A stretch of DNA of 64,000 bases from VMDJ01 sp038144195 (GCA_038144195.1 JAYQNH010000002.1:1488001-1552000); one strand, 5' to 3'. Shown: positions 18,300 to 29,275, numbered from the stretch's first letter. Program-made: numbers and translations. The notes: generated from the sequence alone by a model not told the origin.

Positions 18300-20696
18300 C
18301 GTCTAAATTGCTGCGTGGGTGGTTGCTGCAATAAGCGGCGTTCACTTAACCAGCCAATCACTAACAAAAGAGACGTACCAATAGCCACGCTGATGACCCA
18401 TGTGCTGAAAGGGATGCCCAGTGTTAAGCCAAACAGTCGCTGAGCTATCAGGGTAGCGGCAATATGTGCCAGTGAAGCTGCAAGTAAGCCGACGGCGCTA
18501 CCAATAAAAGCAAATTCAGTGAGCGTTGCGTTCACAATAAAGCGCTTTGATGCACCCAGAGTGCGCAATGTCGCGACTTCTTTTGCGCGTTGACGACGAG
18601 CGGTTTCGATGCTCACGAGTAGTAAAACGATGGCAGTAATCAGAGTGAAACTAAACACGCCTTGAACAGCCCGCAGACCGCGATCGAGTACACCTTTTAC
18701 TTTGTCAATAAGGGGTGTGAGATTAATGGATGACACGCTTGGATAGTCGCGCAAGAGCTTTTGTAGAGTGCTGGTTTTATCGGGGGCTATGTAAACACTA
18801 CTGATAAAAGCATGTGGTACTCCGTTGGTGAGATTTTCAGTACCTTGGACAAAAAAGTTCACATTAAATGAGTCCCATTTGACCGAGCGGATACTCAGGA
18901 TGGGTGCGCTGACATTAATCGCACCAGCTCGAAAGGTGAGTTCATCACCAAGTTTGAGATTGAGTGATTTCGCTAGACCTTGTTCAACCGAAAAGCCTTT
19001 TTGATCATTGCTCCATGCATTGCCTGCAATGATGCGATTGTCATTTTGAAATTGATTGTGGAAGCCTAAGCTGTATTCACGTGAGGCAAGTCGTTTACCT
19101 CGGTCGGTATCAAATTGATCGAGATTGATGGCTCGACCATTAATGGCACTGAGTCGAGCGCGCGTTGTGGCAAAGAAGTTATTCGCCGTAATGTTGTTTT
19201 GTTGAAGCTGTTTTATCAGTCGATCTTTTTCAGTAGGCAATACATTCAATAAAAAATGATTCGGGGTATTCGTCGGTAAGCTGGTTGACCACAGTTGATA
19301 AAGATCGGTGCGAAGATAATTGAGTATCAGCAACATACATAAGGCGATCGACAGGCCGCTGATTTGGACCATCACAACGCCTGGGCGACGTTTAATAGCA
19401 CCTACACCAAAGCCGACCGCGCCATGAAGCTTAATGCGCTGAACAAGTGCTTGGAAAAGATGCAGGATGACCATCAGGCCAAGGGTGATAGCAATTAAAG
19501 CACCGAGCAGTATGCCGGCTAAGCTGATGTCTTCTGCTTGGTAAGCCACCAGTAGGGCGTAGGTGATAAAGACGGAGCCGCCGAGTAACCATTGCGAGCG
19601 ATTCGTGCCGCGTGACTCGTTGCGCAATAAACGATTAGGCGAGACCGAACGGATTGCCCATAAGCCAGGTAGAGATAGACCAATAGATAAAATCAGGGCA
19701 TGGATGATGCTGGGGATTGCCGGTGTCCATTCTGCTGCAGGTAAGCTATTACCTATCCAATCGCTAGCGAGCTGAACGGCCGACCATTGCAAACCGTAGC
19801 CAATTAGGATGCCGCTTAATGTGGCGAATAATGTGATGCCTAATAGTTTGCGCATGTAGCGCCAAAGGAACGTGTTGCGATGACATGCCAAGCGCTCTAA
19901 AGATGGCAGCGGCATAGAGCGATTCGCTGAGGATGAGTTGTAGAGCCAAGATAATGGCGACACCACCTACAATGCTTGCTGAAAGCGCAGAGAGATTGAT
20001 GAACTTCTCGCCTCGTTGAATAGCGGTTTGTAATTCTGGGCGGCCATCGGTGGGCTCAAGCCAACTGTCGTTTTTTTCTAACGCAGGGTGAGTGTTTTGC
20101 GATAGGCATTGAGTTGTTGTGGATTGCCTGCCAGTAGCAGTCGGTATTTCACACGACTGGCAGGACCTATCAGTCCACTATTAAGCACATCATCATGATG
20201 TGCGATGACTTTTGGCGCGAGTCGAAAGAAGTTCATGCCGACATCGGGTTCGTCAACAATGTAGCCGCTGGGTTTGAGAGTTAATTCACCGAGAGAGATG
20301 TCTTGTTGTTGTACTAATGACTTTAGCTCTGGTGCGAGAATAACTTGGCCTATGGTTGGTGGCTGTGTGTAAAGCGACTCACCACGCCATTGCAATTGAC
20401 CGCGAAGCGATAGTTTTCGCTAACTCCTTTAACTTGAACAAGTTGAGTGTCGTCACCAATAAAAATAACGCTTGGGAATTCGGTGATAAGTGCAGTACGT
20501 AGGCCTTGTTGTTCTGCGCGTTCACGCCATTCGTTAGGAATGGATTCTGTTCGCTCAAGTACAAGATCAGCGGCAAGCGCAGATGACTTTTCTAACGTCA
20601 GACTCTGAGCAACACGGTTGGTGAGGAAACGAACGGTGCTTAGTGCTGTTACCGCAACCAAAAGGGCGGCGAAATACAACGCCAATATCGACTCAT
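18296..20696 (-). CDS. ybbP: YbbP-like FtsX-family ABC transporter permease (several frameshifts)
   Basis: The gene is assembled from at least four frame segments. It starts at ATG 20696 (MSRYW...), which overlaps the ybbA stop as ATGA. One missing T near 20680 restores LYFAALLVAVTALSTVRF, the first membrane helix. Further shifts lie near 20400, 20080 and 19950. The last segment contains two FtsX permease regions, including LRTLGASKRFIVNATLTEFAFIG split over 18.5-18.6 kb. The order tesA-ybbA-ybbP is that of E. coli. The transporter is a MacB-like mechanotransmission system thought to act on the envelope; its substrate is unknown. Confidence 0.82.
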
Positions 20697-21372
20697 ACGA
20701 AGCGGCCGTTGACGAGTATAAGTGTTCGATCACATCGTTCAGCCAAGGTGGCATCGTGTGTGATTAATAGCAGCGTGGTGTCATGCTGCTGGCGTAAATC
20801 GAACAGCAGATCTTCAATTAAGGCGCCGGTTTTATTATCCAGATTACCGGTGGGTTCATCTGCGAACAGCACCTTGGGTTGAGTAGCGAATGCCCGTGCG
20901 ATAGCCACACGTTGTTGTTCACCACCTGAGAGTTGGTTGGGCTTGTTATCGAGTTTGTTGGCTAAACCCACTGATGCGAGGGCTGCTTTGGCAGTTTGAT
21001 CTGGGTTGGCAGCTGTTGCGATCTCTAGAGGTAGTCGTACATTCTCTAGTGCGCTCATGCCGGGGACGAGATGAAATTGCTGAAAGACAAAACCAATATC
21101 TTTTCGGCGAAGTGCAGCAAGGTCTTCTTCGTCTAAACAGTCTAAAGTGAATTACCCAATAAGCTAATGGCACCTGCGCTGGGTTGATCAAGGCCAGCAA
21201 GTAAACTCAGTAGTGTGGTTTTTCCAGAGCCTGATTCACCCACAATAGCCACAGCTTCACCGTGTTTGACCTGCAAATGGACTCCCTGCAGGATGTCGAG
21301 TGTGTCACCACTGGGTGTGATGAAGTGTTTATCAAGCGATTGAGCAGTTATGGCGAAGTTAGTGCTATTCAT
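20693..21372 (-). CDS. ybbA: YbbA-like ABC transporter ATP-binding protein (one frameshift)
   Basis: Walker A GESGSGKTT, Q-loop IGFVFQQFHLVPGM, signature LSGGEQQRVAIARA and Walker B VLFADEPTG are all present, as in LolD/MacB-type ATPases. The frame breaks near 21145, between SLLGNSL and DEEDLAALRRKDIG. ATG 21372 lies 23 bp inside the divergent tesA coding region, so the two 5' ends overlap. Works with the YbbP permease encoded immediately downstream. Confidence 0.88.
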
Positions 21373-21946
21373 TCTGTTATGTATGTTCCAGGTAGGTGCA
21401 GTGAAAGCCTCTACTTGGTTAGTCGTTGGTGACAGCTTAAGTTCCGCCTATGGTATCGCTGAAGAGGCGGGTTGGGTGGCTTTGCTTAGAAAGCACATGG
21501 CCTCTACCGATCCTAACGTCCAAGTCGTTAATGCGAGTATTTCAGGTGATACCACGTTTGGTGGTGTGGAGCGCTTACCAACATTAATCTAAATGAGTAT
21601 GCACCTTCGTTGGTGATCATCGAGCTTGGTGGTAATGATGGCTTGCGTGGGTTTAATTTGAAAAAAACCGAAGAGAATTTGCGCCAGATGGTCCGCTTAG
21701 TTGCGCAGAGTAACGCCAAGGCAGTGTTAGTGGGTATGCAGATCCCCGCCGAACTATGGTCCTTTTTATAGTAGTCGTTTCGCAGGCCTTTATAAAAAAG
21801 TGGCTGATTCTGAGAATGCGGCATTAGTGCCATTTTTGCTTGAAGGTGTCGCTGAGGATCAATCGTTATTTCTTGATGATGGTATTCATCCAAATGAGAA
21901 AGCACAGCCGATCATTTTGCAGAATGTGCTTAATGCATTGAAATAA
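21350..21946 (+). CDS. tesA: TesA, SGNH acyl-CoA thioesterase I/arylesterase (two frameshifts)
   Basis: A signal peptide (KLVLFILLCMFQVGAVKAS) leads to the SGNH block I GDSLS (nucleophile Ser), block III LGGNDGLRGF and block V DGIHPN (Asp and His). Indels near 21588 and in the CCCC run near 21752 split the frame; after repair QIPPNYGPFYSSRF is recovered. A periplasmic lysophospholipase/thioesterase activity is known for the family. Divergent from ybbA-ybbP, as in E. coli, and followed by a bidirectional terminator shared with nhaA. Confidence 0.88.
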
Positions 21947-21948
21947 AA

Positions 21949-21970
21949 AAGGGCAGTGTTAACTGCCCTT
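21949..21970. terminator. Bidirectional rho-independent terminator between tesA and nhaA
   Basis: Perfect 9-bp stem AAGGGCAGT/ACTGCCCTT with a GTTA loop. On the minus strand (end of nhaA) it is followed by TTTTTT; on the plus strand (end of tesA) by a weaker T-rich stretch. Confidence 0.85.
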
Positions 21971-21976
21971 AAGAGA

Positions 21977-23349
21977 TTATTTTTTAGTGGCTTGAAGTAG
22001 CACTAAGGTTCCTGCAATACCCGCAATCACGGATGCGCCAATGATGCCAAGCTTGGCTTGCGTGATGAGTTCTGGGTGACCTAGGTATGCAAGGTCTGCG
22101 ATAAAGATCGACATAGTGAAGCCAATACCGCCAAGTAACGATGCGCCAGCAATGTGTTTCATATTTACACCGGTAGGTAACTTAGCGAATCCCATCTTTA
22201 CTGCGATCATCGCGGCTCCTGTGATGCCAACAAATTTACCGAACAACAAACCTGCAGCGATACCAATGGTGACAGGATGAGCCAAGCTACTGAGGAAGTT
22301 GTCGAACTGAATGACAACACCTGCGTTAAATAACGCAAAGATTGGCAAGATGATCAAAGCTACCCAAACGTGCATCGAATGCTCTAAGCGTTGTAGTGGT
22401 GTTTGTACACCGTGAATACCAGTCTCGAAGGTTTGCACCACGGCAACCATGTTTTCATTCTTTAAGATGCTGTCGCCTTCCTTGTAGGTTTCATCGAAAC
22501 GATAAAGCAACTCGCGCATGCGACGTGAAAAGCGCCGGGTTCAAAGCGAGGTTTTGTTGGAATGGTAAAGGCGGTAATGACGCACCGGCTAAGGTGGCGT
22601 GAACGCCAGATTGAAGTAAAGCTAACCACAACAAAATGCCAACAAATAAATAAGGCTGAGGGCGGCGAATACCAAAGAAGTTCATCGCAACTAACAATCC
22701 AACGATGGCAGCGCCAACAACCAGATACTGCATTTGTAGATCAGCAGTGTAGAAAATCAGCGATGACGAGAACGGCGCCAAGGTCATCTACGATCGCAAG
22801 TGCGACTAGGAAGGTAATCAGTGCTTTCGGTACACGACCTGCAAGCAGTGCAATAACGCCTAGAGCAAAGGCGATGTCTGTTGCCATTGGGATACCCCAA
22901 CCGCGAAGGTCGGTTGGATCGTCAACCAAAAAAGCAAAGGTCAATGCTGGGATAGCCATACCGCCAATCGCAGCAAAGATGGGTAGGGCGGCAGCTTGTG
23001 GGTCGGCAAGCTCGCCAACCAGGAATTCGCGTTTTAGTTCTAGGCCAACGACTAAGAAAAAGAGTGTCATTAAGCCATCATTAATCCAATGGTGGAGGGT
23101 TTTGGTCATGCCGAACTCGCCAATCGCAAAACCACCTTCAATATGAAGCATGTGCTCGTAATAGGGACCAAGAGCGGTATTTGCCATGACCAGCGCCACG
23201 AGTGCAGCAGCCATCAATACAAAACCTGAGGTGGTTTCTTGTTTTACGAACTGTTCAAAAGGAGTGGCAATTTGATCGAATTGCTCTTCCCATCGGGCCT
23301 TGATGGTGCCTTTTTTGTCATCGTCAAACTTAAGATTAGAGTTGCTCAT
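21977..23349 (-). CDS. nhaA: NhaA, Na+/H+ antiporter (two frameshifts)
   Basis: Three frame segments join at about 22775 and 22515 into one protein of about 455 residues. Typical NhaA features: WINDGLMTLFFLVVGLELKRE, MATDIAFALGVIALL and the paired ion-binding aspartates in ALAIVDDLGAVLVIA. The N-terminal extension before the first helix (about 40 residues) is charged. NhaA exports Na+ in exchange for protons and keeps pH homeostasis. Next to the RubisCO promoter region but transcribed away from it. An energised Na+/H+ system could support the DAB pump, but no link is shown. Confidence 0.9.
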
Positions 23350-23642
23350 GAGGAACCTGTTATGATTGCTTTTACAAGAAGACAGCGATTATAGATAACT
23401 CATAGGGATTGTTACCCCAATTCCATAGATGATTGCCTAAAAGTCAGCTTTGACGGAATAGATTGCTTTATTAACTAGCTGTTTTTTATATAAAAATAAT
23501 AAATTATTTTGAATATAGATCACTATCTATGAAAAAGTTAGAAATGATTTATTGGTATAGGTCGTTGCGCCTTTCCTATGCTTCACGAGCAAGATGGACA
23601 TAGTACCCATTGTCCCTCGACACTAAGCACAGGAGTTTTAAC
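23350..23642. promoter_or_regulatory. Regulatory region of the cbb/cso operon with LysR-type sites
   Basis: This 293-bp gap holds no gene. It contains an AT-rich tract (23480-23510), an inverted repeat ATAGAT-CACT-ATCTAT (23515-23530) and two T-N-A pairs of the CbbR type: TGA-N7-TCA (23510-23522, T-N11-A) and TTA-N8-TTA (23538-23551). AGGAG (23631-23635) is the cbbL ribosome-binding site. No convincing sigma70 -35/-10 pair was found, as is common for activator-dependent promoters. CbbR binding here is inferred. Confidence 0.5.
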
Positions 23643-25058
23643 ATGGCCTCAAAAGCATATGATGCAGGCGTAAAAGAATACCGCGACATGTATTGGACCC
23701 CGGACTACGTTCCGTTGGATACCGATTTGCTCGCATGTTTTAAGTGTACTGGTCAACCAGGCGTACCTAAGGAAGAAGTTGCAGCAGCGGTTGCAGCAGA
23801 ATCATCAACTGGTACATGGTCAACAGTATGGTCAGAGCTTCTGACTGACATGGAATTCTATAAGGGTCGTTGTTACCGCATCGAAGATGTACCTGGTGAC
23901 GACAACGCTTTCTATGCATTCATTGCATACCCTCTAGACCTTTTCGAAGAAGGTTCTGTTGTAAACGTATTGACCTCTTTGGTTGGTAACGTTTTCGGTT
24001 TCAAGGCATTGCGTCATTTGCGTCTTGAAGACATCCGTTTCCCTATCGCATTCATCAAGACTTGTGGTGGTCCACCAGCTGGTATCCAGGTAGAACGTGA
24101 TCGCTTGAACAAGTACGGTCGTCCTTTGTTGGGTTGTACCATCAAGCCTAAGTTGGGTTTGTCAGCTAAGAACTACGGTCGTGCTGTATACGAATGTTTG
24201 CGTGGCGGTTTGGACTTAACCAAAGACGACGAGAACATCAACTCACAACCATTCATGCGCTGGCGTGATCGTTGGGACTTCGTTGCAGAAGCGATTCATA
24301 AAGCTGAAGCTGAGACTGGCGAGCGTAAGGGTCACTACCTTAACGTTACTGCTGCAACTCCTGAAGAGATGTACAAGCGTGCTGAATACGCTAAAGGACT
24401 GGGCATGCCAATCATCATGCACGACTTCCTGACTGGTGGTTTCACTGCTAACACAGGTTTGGCTAACTGGTGTCGTGACAACGGTATGTTGTTGCACATC
24501 CACCGTGCGATGCACGCTGTAATCGACCGTCACCCAGCTCACGGTATTCACTTCCGCGTACTCGCTAAGTGTCTACGTCTGTCAGGTGGTGACCAGCTTC
24601 ACACCGGTACTGTTGTAGGTAAGTTGGAAGGTGACCGTCAATCTACTCTTGGCTTCGTTGATCAATTGCGTGAAGCATTTGTTCCTGAAGATCGCTCACG
24701 TGGTGTTTTCTTCGACCAAGACTGGGGTTCAATGCCAGGTGTATTCGCAGTAGCTTCTGGTGGTATCCACATTTGGCACATGCCAGCTCTTGTAACTATC
24801 TTCGGTGATGATGCATGTTTGCAGTTCGGCGGTGGTACTCAGGGTCACCCATGGGGCAACGCAGCAGGTGCAGCAGCTAACCGTGTTGCATTGGAAGCTT
24901 GTGTTAAAGCTCGTAACGAAGGTCGTGAGCTTGAGCGTGAAGGTAAGGACATCCTTACTGCAGCAGCAGCTCATAGCCCAGAACTTGCTATCGCAATGGA
25001 AACTTGGAAAGAGATCAAGTTCGAATTCGATACCGTTGATAAGTTGGACGTTAATTAA
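23643..25058 (+). CDS. cbbL: CbbL, RubisCO large subunit, form IA
   Basis: 471 residues from ATG 23643 (MASKAYDAGVKEYRDMYW); the frame is open further up to a CTG but the RBS and family alignment fix this start. Catalytic elements: GGPPAGIQVERD, KPKLGLSAKNYG, the carbamylated Lys194 in LTKDDENIN, HIHRAMHAV, loop 6 GTVVGKLEGDR and ASGGIHIWHMP. It carboxylates RuBP in the Calvin cycle and is packaged in the carboxysome. Leu192 occurs where Phe is usual (GGLDLTKDDEN). The sequence is intact and strongly biased in codon use compared with neighbours, as expected for very high expression. Confidence 0.98.
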   Translation: MASKAYDAGVKEYRDMYWTPDYVPLDTDLLACFKCTGQPGVPKEEVAAAVAAESSTGTWSTVWSELLTDMEFYKGRCYRIEDVPGDDNAFYAFIAYPLDLFEEGSVVNVLTSLVGNVFGFKALRHLRLEDIRFPIAFIKTCGGPPAGIQVERDRLNKYGRPLLGCTIKPKLGLSAKNYGRAVYECLRGGLDLTKDDENINSQPFMRWRDRWDFVAEAIHKAEAETGERKGHYLNVTAATPEEMYKRAEYAKGLGMPIIMHDFLTGGFTANTGLANWCRDNGMLLHIHRAMHAVIDRHPAHGIHFRVLAKCLRLSGGDQLHTGTVVGKLEGDRQSTLGFVDQLREAFVPEDRSRGVFFDQDWGSMPGVFAVASGGIHIWHMPALVTIFGDDACLQFGGGTQGHPWGNAAGAAANRVALEACVKARNEGRELEREGKDILTAAAAHSPELAIAMETWKEIKFEFDTVDKLDVN

Positions 25059-25108
25059 TCGTTTGACGATTGTTTAAACGTTAACAGATACATAAAGAGG
25101 AAAAGATT

Positions 25109-25450
25109 ATGTCTAACGGCCACGAAATTGGTGATTACCAGACAGCTAATACTCTCGAGACTTTCGGCTTTTTGCCAAAGTTCACTCAAGACGAAGTTTT
25201 CGACCAGATTGAGTACTTGATTGCTCAAGGTTGGACTCCTGCGATTGAGCATGAGCATCCATCACAGTCGTCAAACCACTACTGGACTATGTGGAAACTG
25301 CCATTCTTCGGTGAGAAGGATTTGAATGCAGTATCTGCAGAGATTGAAGCTTGCCGTCGTGCTTACCCAGACCACCACGTGCGTCTGATCGGCTACGACA
25401 ACTACACTCAGAGCCAAGGCGTGTGCTTCGTAGTACACGAGGGTCGTTAA
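25109..25450 (+). CDS. cbbS: CbbS, RubisCO small subunit, form IA
   Basis: 113 residues beginning MSNGHEIGDYQTANTLETFG, with LIAQGWTPAIEHEHP, YWTMWKLPFFGEKD and VRLIGYDNYTQSQGVCFVVH. These are hallmarks of the carboxysomal form IA small subunit. It caps the L8 core in the L8S8 enzyme and contributes to CsoS2 binding. RBS AGAGGA precedes ATG 25109. Separated from cbbL by 50 bp. Confidence 0.97.
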   Translation: MSNGHEIGDYQTANTLETFGFLPKFTQDEVFDQIEYLIAQGWTPAIEHEHPSQSSNHYWTMWKLPFFGEKDLNAVSAEIEACRRAYPDHHVRLIGYDNYTQSQGVCFVVHEGR

Positions 25451-25476
25451 TTTAGCGACTCGCTCCGTGTAGTGGC

Positions 25477-25497
25477 GACCTGCCGGTGGGGTAGGTC
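25477..25497 (+). promoter_or_regulatory. Stem-loop between cbbS and csoS2
   Basis: GACCTGCC (25477-25484) pairs with GGTAGGTC (25490-25497) over 8 bp with one G-U pair and a 5-nt loop. No T run follows, so it is more likely an mRNA-stability or partial-attenuation element than a full terminator. It would keep cbbLS transcript above csoS2 transcript. Confidence 0.55.
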
Positions 25498-25530
25498 AAC
25501 GAATAACGCTAATCGATAGCAGGTAAGAAA

Positions 25531-27767
25531 ATGGCACAAAGTGCGAATTCAAGTTTAAGCGGACGTGAACTTGCGTTGGAACGACGCAAGGCGATGTCAT
25601 CCGGTGGTAAAGCAGCTTTGGGTAATGCTGCTCCTCAGGCAGCAGCATCTGCACCATCGGCAACTGCCGCCCTAGGCGCGCAGCGGCTGTCCCGTCTTCT
25701 ACTTCTGCATCTGGCGGTGCTCGTGAAGCCTCACTGGCACGTCGTAAAGCTCTGTCTAAGAGCGGTAAATCAGCCGTAACAGGTGTTAGCCGTTCACGTA
25801 CAGCAGCGGACGTAAATAAAAGTAAAAAAGCGGCACCTGTTGCTTCTCCTGAAAAGGTGAGTAATGAAGGTGGCTGCGGCTGTGGCTGCGGTGGCAAGAA
25901 AGAGGAGTGCAAAGCGCAAATCTCTACTCGCTCATCAAAGTCTTCACGTTCTCGTAAGCGGACCCAACGCAAAGCAATTCAGACGAGCACATGTAAAGCA
26001 GCTTCATTGGCACGACGTAAGGCGTTGTCAACTCGCGGTAAAGCGGGAATTTCTAAATCTGGCATGAGTGAAGCGCAAACGGCGCGTGCAGCAAACCCTC
26101 AGCTTTCGGGTCGTGAGTTGGCTAAAGCGTTGCGTGAGAATCGCAGTAAGCGTGGTTCAACAGGTCAGAAAAAATCAGCACCAGCGGGTCGTCGTCGTAA
26201 GGCGTCAGACATGATTGATGGTGGTGCTCAGGATGCGACTTGGAAGGTTGGTGTAAGCGAAACGTCACACGGTCAATCTGTGACTGGCACCATGGTAGGT
26301 CGTGATAAAGATGTAACTGGTGATGAGGCAAGCACTTGTCGCGCAATCACTGGTACTGAATATATGGGTGCTGACGTATTCCGTGATTTCTGTGAGTCAG
26401 ATCCGGCTAAAGCAGTTCGTCGCACCGGCAAAACAACCACTGCAGGTGGCAATAGCGTCACTGGTAATAAAGTGGGCCGCGCATCGAAGGTGACTGGTGA
26501 TGAGCCAGGTACATGTCAGCGCGTCACTGGCGCTCAATACGCAAGTGCAGGTCAAATGAAAATGCACTGTGGTACTGAGTTAGAAACGTCAGGTCGTCGT
26601 ACTTATATGGATGAAACCCGCCAGGGAAAGTCAGTAACCGGTAATAACCCAGGCCGTTCGCAGCGTGTTACTGGTAATGAGTCTGGCTCAAATCGTCCCT
26701 TAACAGGTACACAATATACAAACATTGAAGTTGGTAACTCTGCTCCAGCTAAAGTCGGCATGAGTAACACTCTGCGTGGCGGTAGTGTGACAGGCACCAT
26801 GGTTGGTCGTCGTGAGCGTATGACCGGTGATGAAGCAGGTAGCTGTAAAAATGTCACTGGTGATGACTACGTTGGCCAAGAACAATACTCAGGTTTCTGT
26901 TCTGCAAAGCCAGAGCCTAAAGATCGTAAAGTGGGTGTGAGTAACACTATGGGTGGTCGCCCAGTGAGTGGCACTATGACGGGTCGTTCGATGCGTGTTA
27001 CGGGTGATGAGCCGGGTACATGTACCTCAGTGACTGGCACGCCTTACGCATCACGTGAGCAGTACGCAACTTACTGCGAAGAGCCTGCAACTAATTCAGC
27101 GAAATCTCGTATGACCCCAAGTGAGCGTCGTATGGGATCAGTGATGACCGGTATTCAACCAGGTATTGGTGGTGTAATGACCGGCGCGAGCAAAGGCGCT
27201 TGCGAAGCAGTGAGTGGTACACCTTATGTAGGTGATGACCAAGCTGCAGAAGCTTGTGGTATTCCAGCGCCTGCGGAAACTGAAGGTGATTTCACGATTG
27301 AATCTTCACCGGTGCATGCTTCATTAGGTGGTGGTTCCGATCAAGTTACAGGTGCACGTTATGAGCGCGGCAACATTACCGGACCATTCGGTATGGCTAG
27401 CGGCAAGGTAACTGGTACTGAAGATGCACGCTTTGGACCTAAGCAAGCACGTCCAGCTGAGCCTGTTGAGGGCGATGCAGAACAAATTGATGGTCGCGTA
27501 AAGAGTCGTATTACTGGCGAAGGTCAGAATGCCGGCTTGAAGATTACCGGTGATGACTGGGGTCGTAATGAGCGCGTAACAGGTACTGAAGGTATGTCTT
27601 CAACCTCACGTAACCAGACTGTTCGTGGTGCAGCCAGGAATGAAATGGGTGCGCGCGGTGCGAAAGAGCGTGTTGAAGCGCCTCAGCCTGTAAGCAAAGT
27701 GACTGGTGCAAGTGGCAACACTGATCAGGGTTCTTTAATAACTTATTCAGGCGGAGCGCGCGGCTAA
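25531..27767 (+). CDS. csoS2: CsoS2, carboxysome assembly scaffold (one N-terminal frameshift)
   Basis: About 745 residues. The N-terminal domain has four basic RubisCO-binding repeats (SGRELALERRKAMSS, ASLARRKALSKSGK, ASLARRKALSTRGK, SGRELAKALRENRSKRG) plus a Cys-rich GGCGCGCGGKKEEC stretch. The middle region has six shell-binding repeats built on VTG triplets; the third (about 26600-26730) lacks the usual Cys, with SGSNRPLTG in place of GTCxxVTG. The C-terminus ends in the conserved GSLITYSGGARG. The frame is lost near 25675, where ATAALG should continue as AAVPSSTSASG. That site is in the N-terminal domain, unlike the known programmed shift in the middle region, so it is more likely an indel error. 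Confidence 0.95.
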
Positions 27768-27785
27768 TAGCCGGTTTGTTAAACG

Positions 27786-29275
27786 ATGTTACGTTCGATT
27801 CAACCACGACAGAACACATTAGGTAGGGCGCCAAGTCGTCGTCCTGCTGCGACTGCTGCTCGTCGTGGTTATTCAGCTCGACATTCATCTCACGCACTTG
27901 TGCGTTCTGATGATAATGTACGTTTGGCTGATTACGAACAGCGTATTAAGTCATCGTTTGACGACATTGTGCCTACTTTAAAGCGGATTTCAGCAAAGCA
28001 GCATGAGTCTGATTTTGTCTCACAAGCTCAACATATTGCTAAAACCGAACTTGGCTTTGAGTTGCCAATGGATGTTTTAAATGATGCTTGGGTTGATCAA
28101 CTCGACATGCGTCGCTTATTTGCGTGGGCTGTATTTGAAACTTACCGTCGTTACACCGACGACTTTAATGCTCGTGATCCATTAGCAAGTAGCCAAGATG
28201 CTGGTTTTGATGCGTTCTTGCAAAGCTGTGGTTTCCACACCTTAGATGTAACGCCTTGTGCAGATGGTCGTTTAGCGCACGTTGTTCGCTACGTATTGCG
28301 ATTACCACAGTCGGCGGTTCGTCGTAAATCACATGCAGGTGCCACCTTTGATATTGAAGACAATATTCAGAAGTGGACCAAGGTTGAAATGTTGCGTCAT
28401 CGTGAAGCAACACCAAACGAAGCAAGTGAGCCAACACATTATCTAAAGACAGTGGTTTACCACTTCAGCTCAGTTGATCCTGATCATCAGGGTTGTGCTG
28501 CGCATGGAAGTGATACTGCGGTTGCCGCAAAAGCTGGACTAGATCGTTTGATCGGATTCCGTGAGGCGATTGAAGCGAGCTACTGTTGTGGTGCATCTGT
28601 TGATTTATTGTTGATTGGTTTAGATACCGACACTGATGCCATAAAGGTCCATGTACCGATCAAAACGGCAATATCGATTTAGATCGTTCTATCGATGTGT
28701 TGGCATTATTTGATGAGACCCAAGGTCTATCAGCGAGTGATGCATCTAAAGCGATTGATGCGGCTATTACAGAATGTAACGCGTCGGTTCAATCAGGCAT
28801 GCAGCGTTTTATCGCGCAGCTGATTGAAAATAATTTTTCACAGATTGCTTATGTAAAGAGTAATCACGGTGGTCATTACCCAGACATTGGCCATGCGGAG
28901 CGCTTTATTGGTGCTGGTGTGGGCTTTGAAGAAGTGCAGCTGCGTAATCTGATGTATTTCTCTTACCTCGACACGGTTGAAGAAGCGACTACAGACCTAG
29001 ATGTTGGTGTGAAGATTTTTAGTGGTTTGAATGTGGCACATGGGTTGCCTATTCCTTTCGTGATTCGTTTTGATTATCACGGACAAGTGCCTGGATCAAA
29101 AGATCGAGCACAACAACGTTGTTCACGCGTAACCGATGCGCTTACGCAACGTTATAAAGATTTATTTGATCGTGGCTTGTTGCATGTCATGCAGGTTGCT
29201 CGCGATTTACATCAAGGCGGTGCACTAAATGTGTTTGCTTGCACAGCTGATACACAAGAGGTAGGGGCTCACTAA
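27786..29275 (+). CDS. csoSCA: CsoSCA (CsoS3), carboxysomal beta-carbonic anhydrase (one frameshift)
   Basis: About 495 residues after joining frames near 28662, an AAAA run where HVPIK continues as NGNIDLDRSIDVLAL. The basic N-terminal peptide (residues 1-40) is Arg/Ser-rich, as in CsoSCA tails that dock on RubisCO. Zinc ligands are Cys158, His226 and Cys237, with the Asp160/Arg162 dyad in CADGR; the His-to-Cys spacing of 11 matches the H. neapolitanus enzyme. The C-terminal pseudo-active half follows. It converts bicarbonate to CO2 inside the shell. Its stop overlaps the csoS4A start (TAATG). Confidence 0.95.

Noticed and set aside
22562..23146. 194-residue open frame antisense to nhaA
   Set aside because: It lies wholly opposite the conserved nhaA frame, is Arg/Lys/Ser/Thr-rich without domain and lacks an RBS; it is a shadow of codon bias.
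24243..24551. Antisense open frames over cbbL (also 24729-24974)
   Set aside because: Both follow from the strong codon bias of cbbL and show no protein family features.
25660..25690. csoS2 frame break as a programmed ribosomal frameshift
   Set aside because: The known csoS2 shift is in the middle repeats and yields a short form. This break is in the N-terminal domain, would remove nearly all of the protein and no slippery heptamer is visible, so an indel is the simpler reading.
26240..27260. Direct repeats of about 150 bp in csoS2 as a CRISPR or mobile element
   Set aside because: They encode the six middle repeats of CsoS2; spacing follows codons and there are no spacers or inverted ends.
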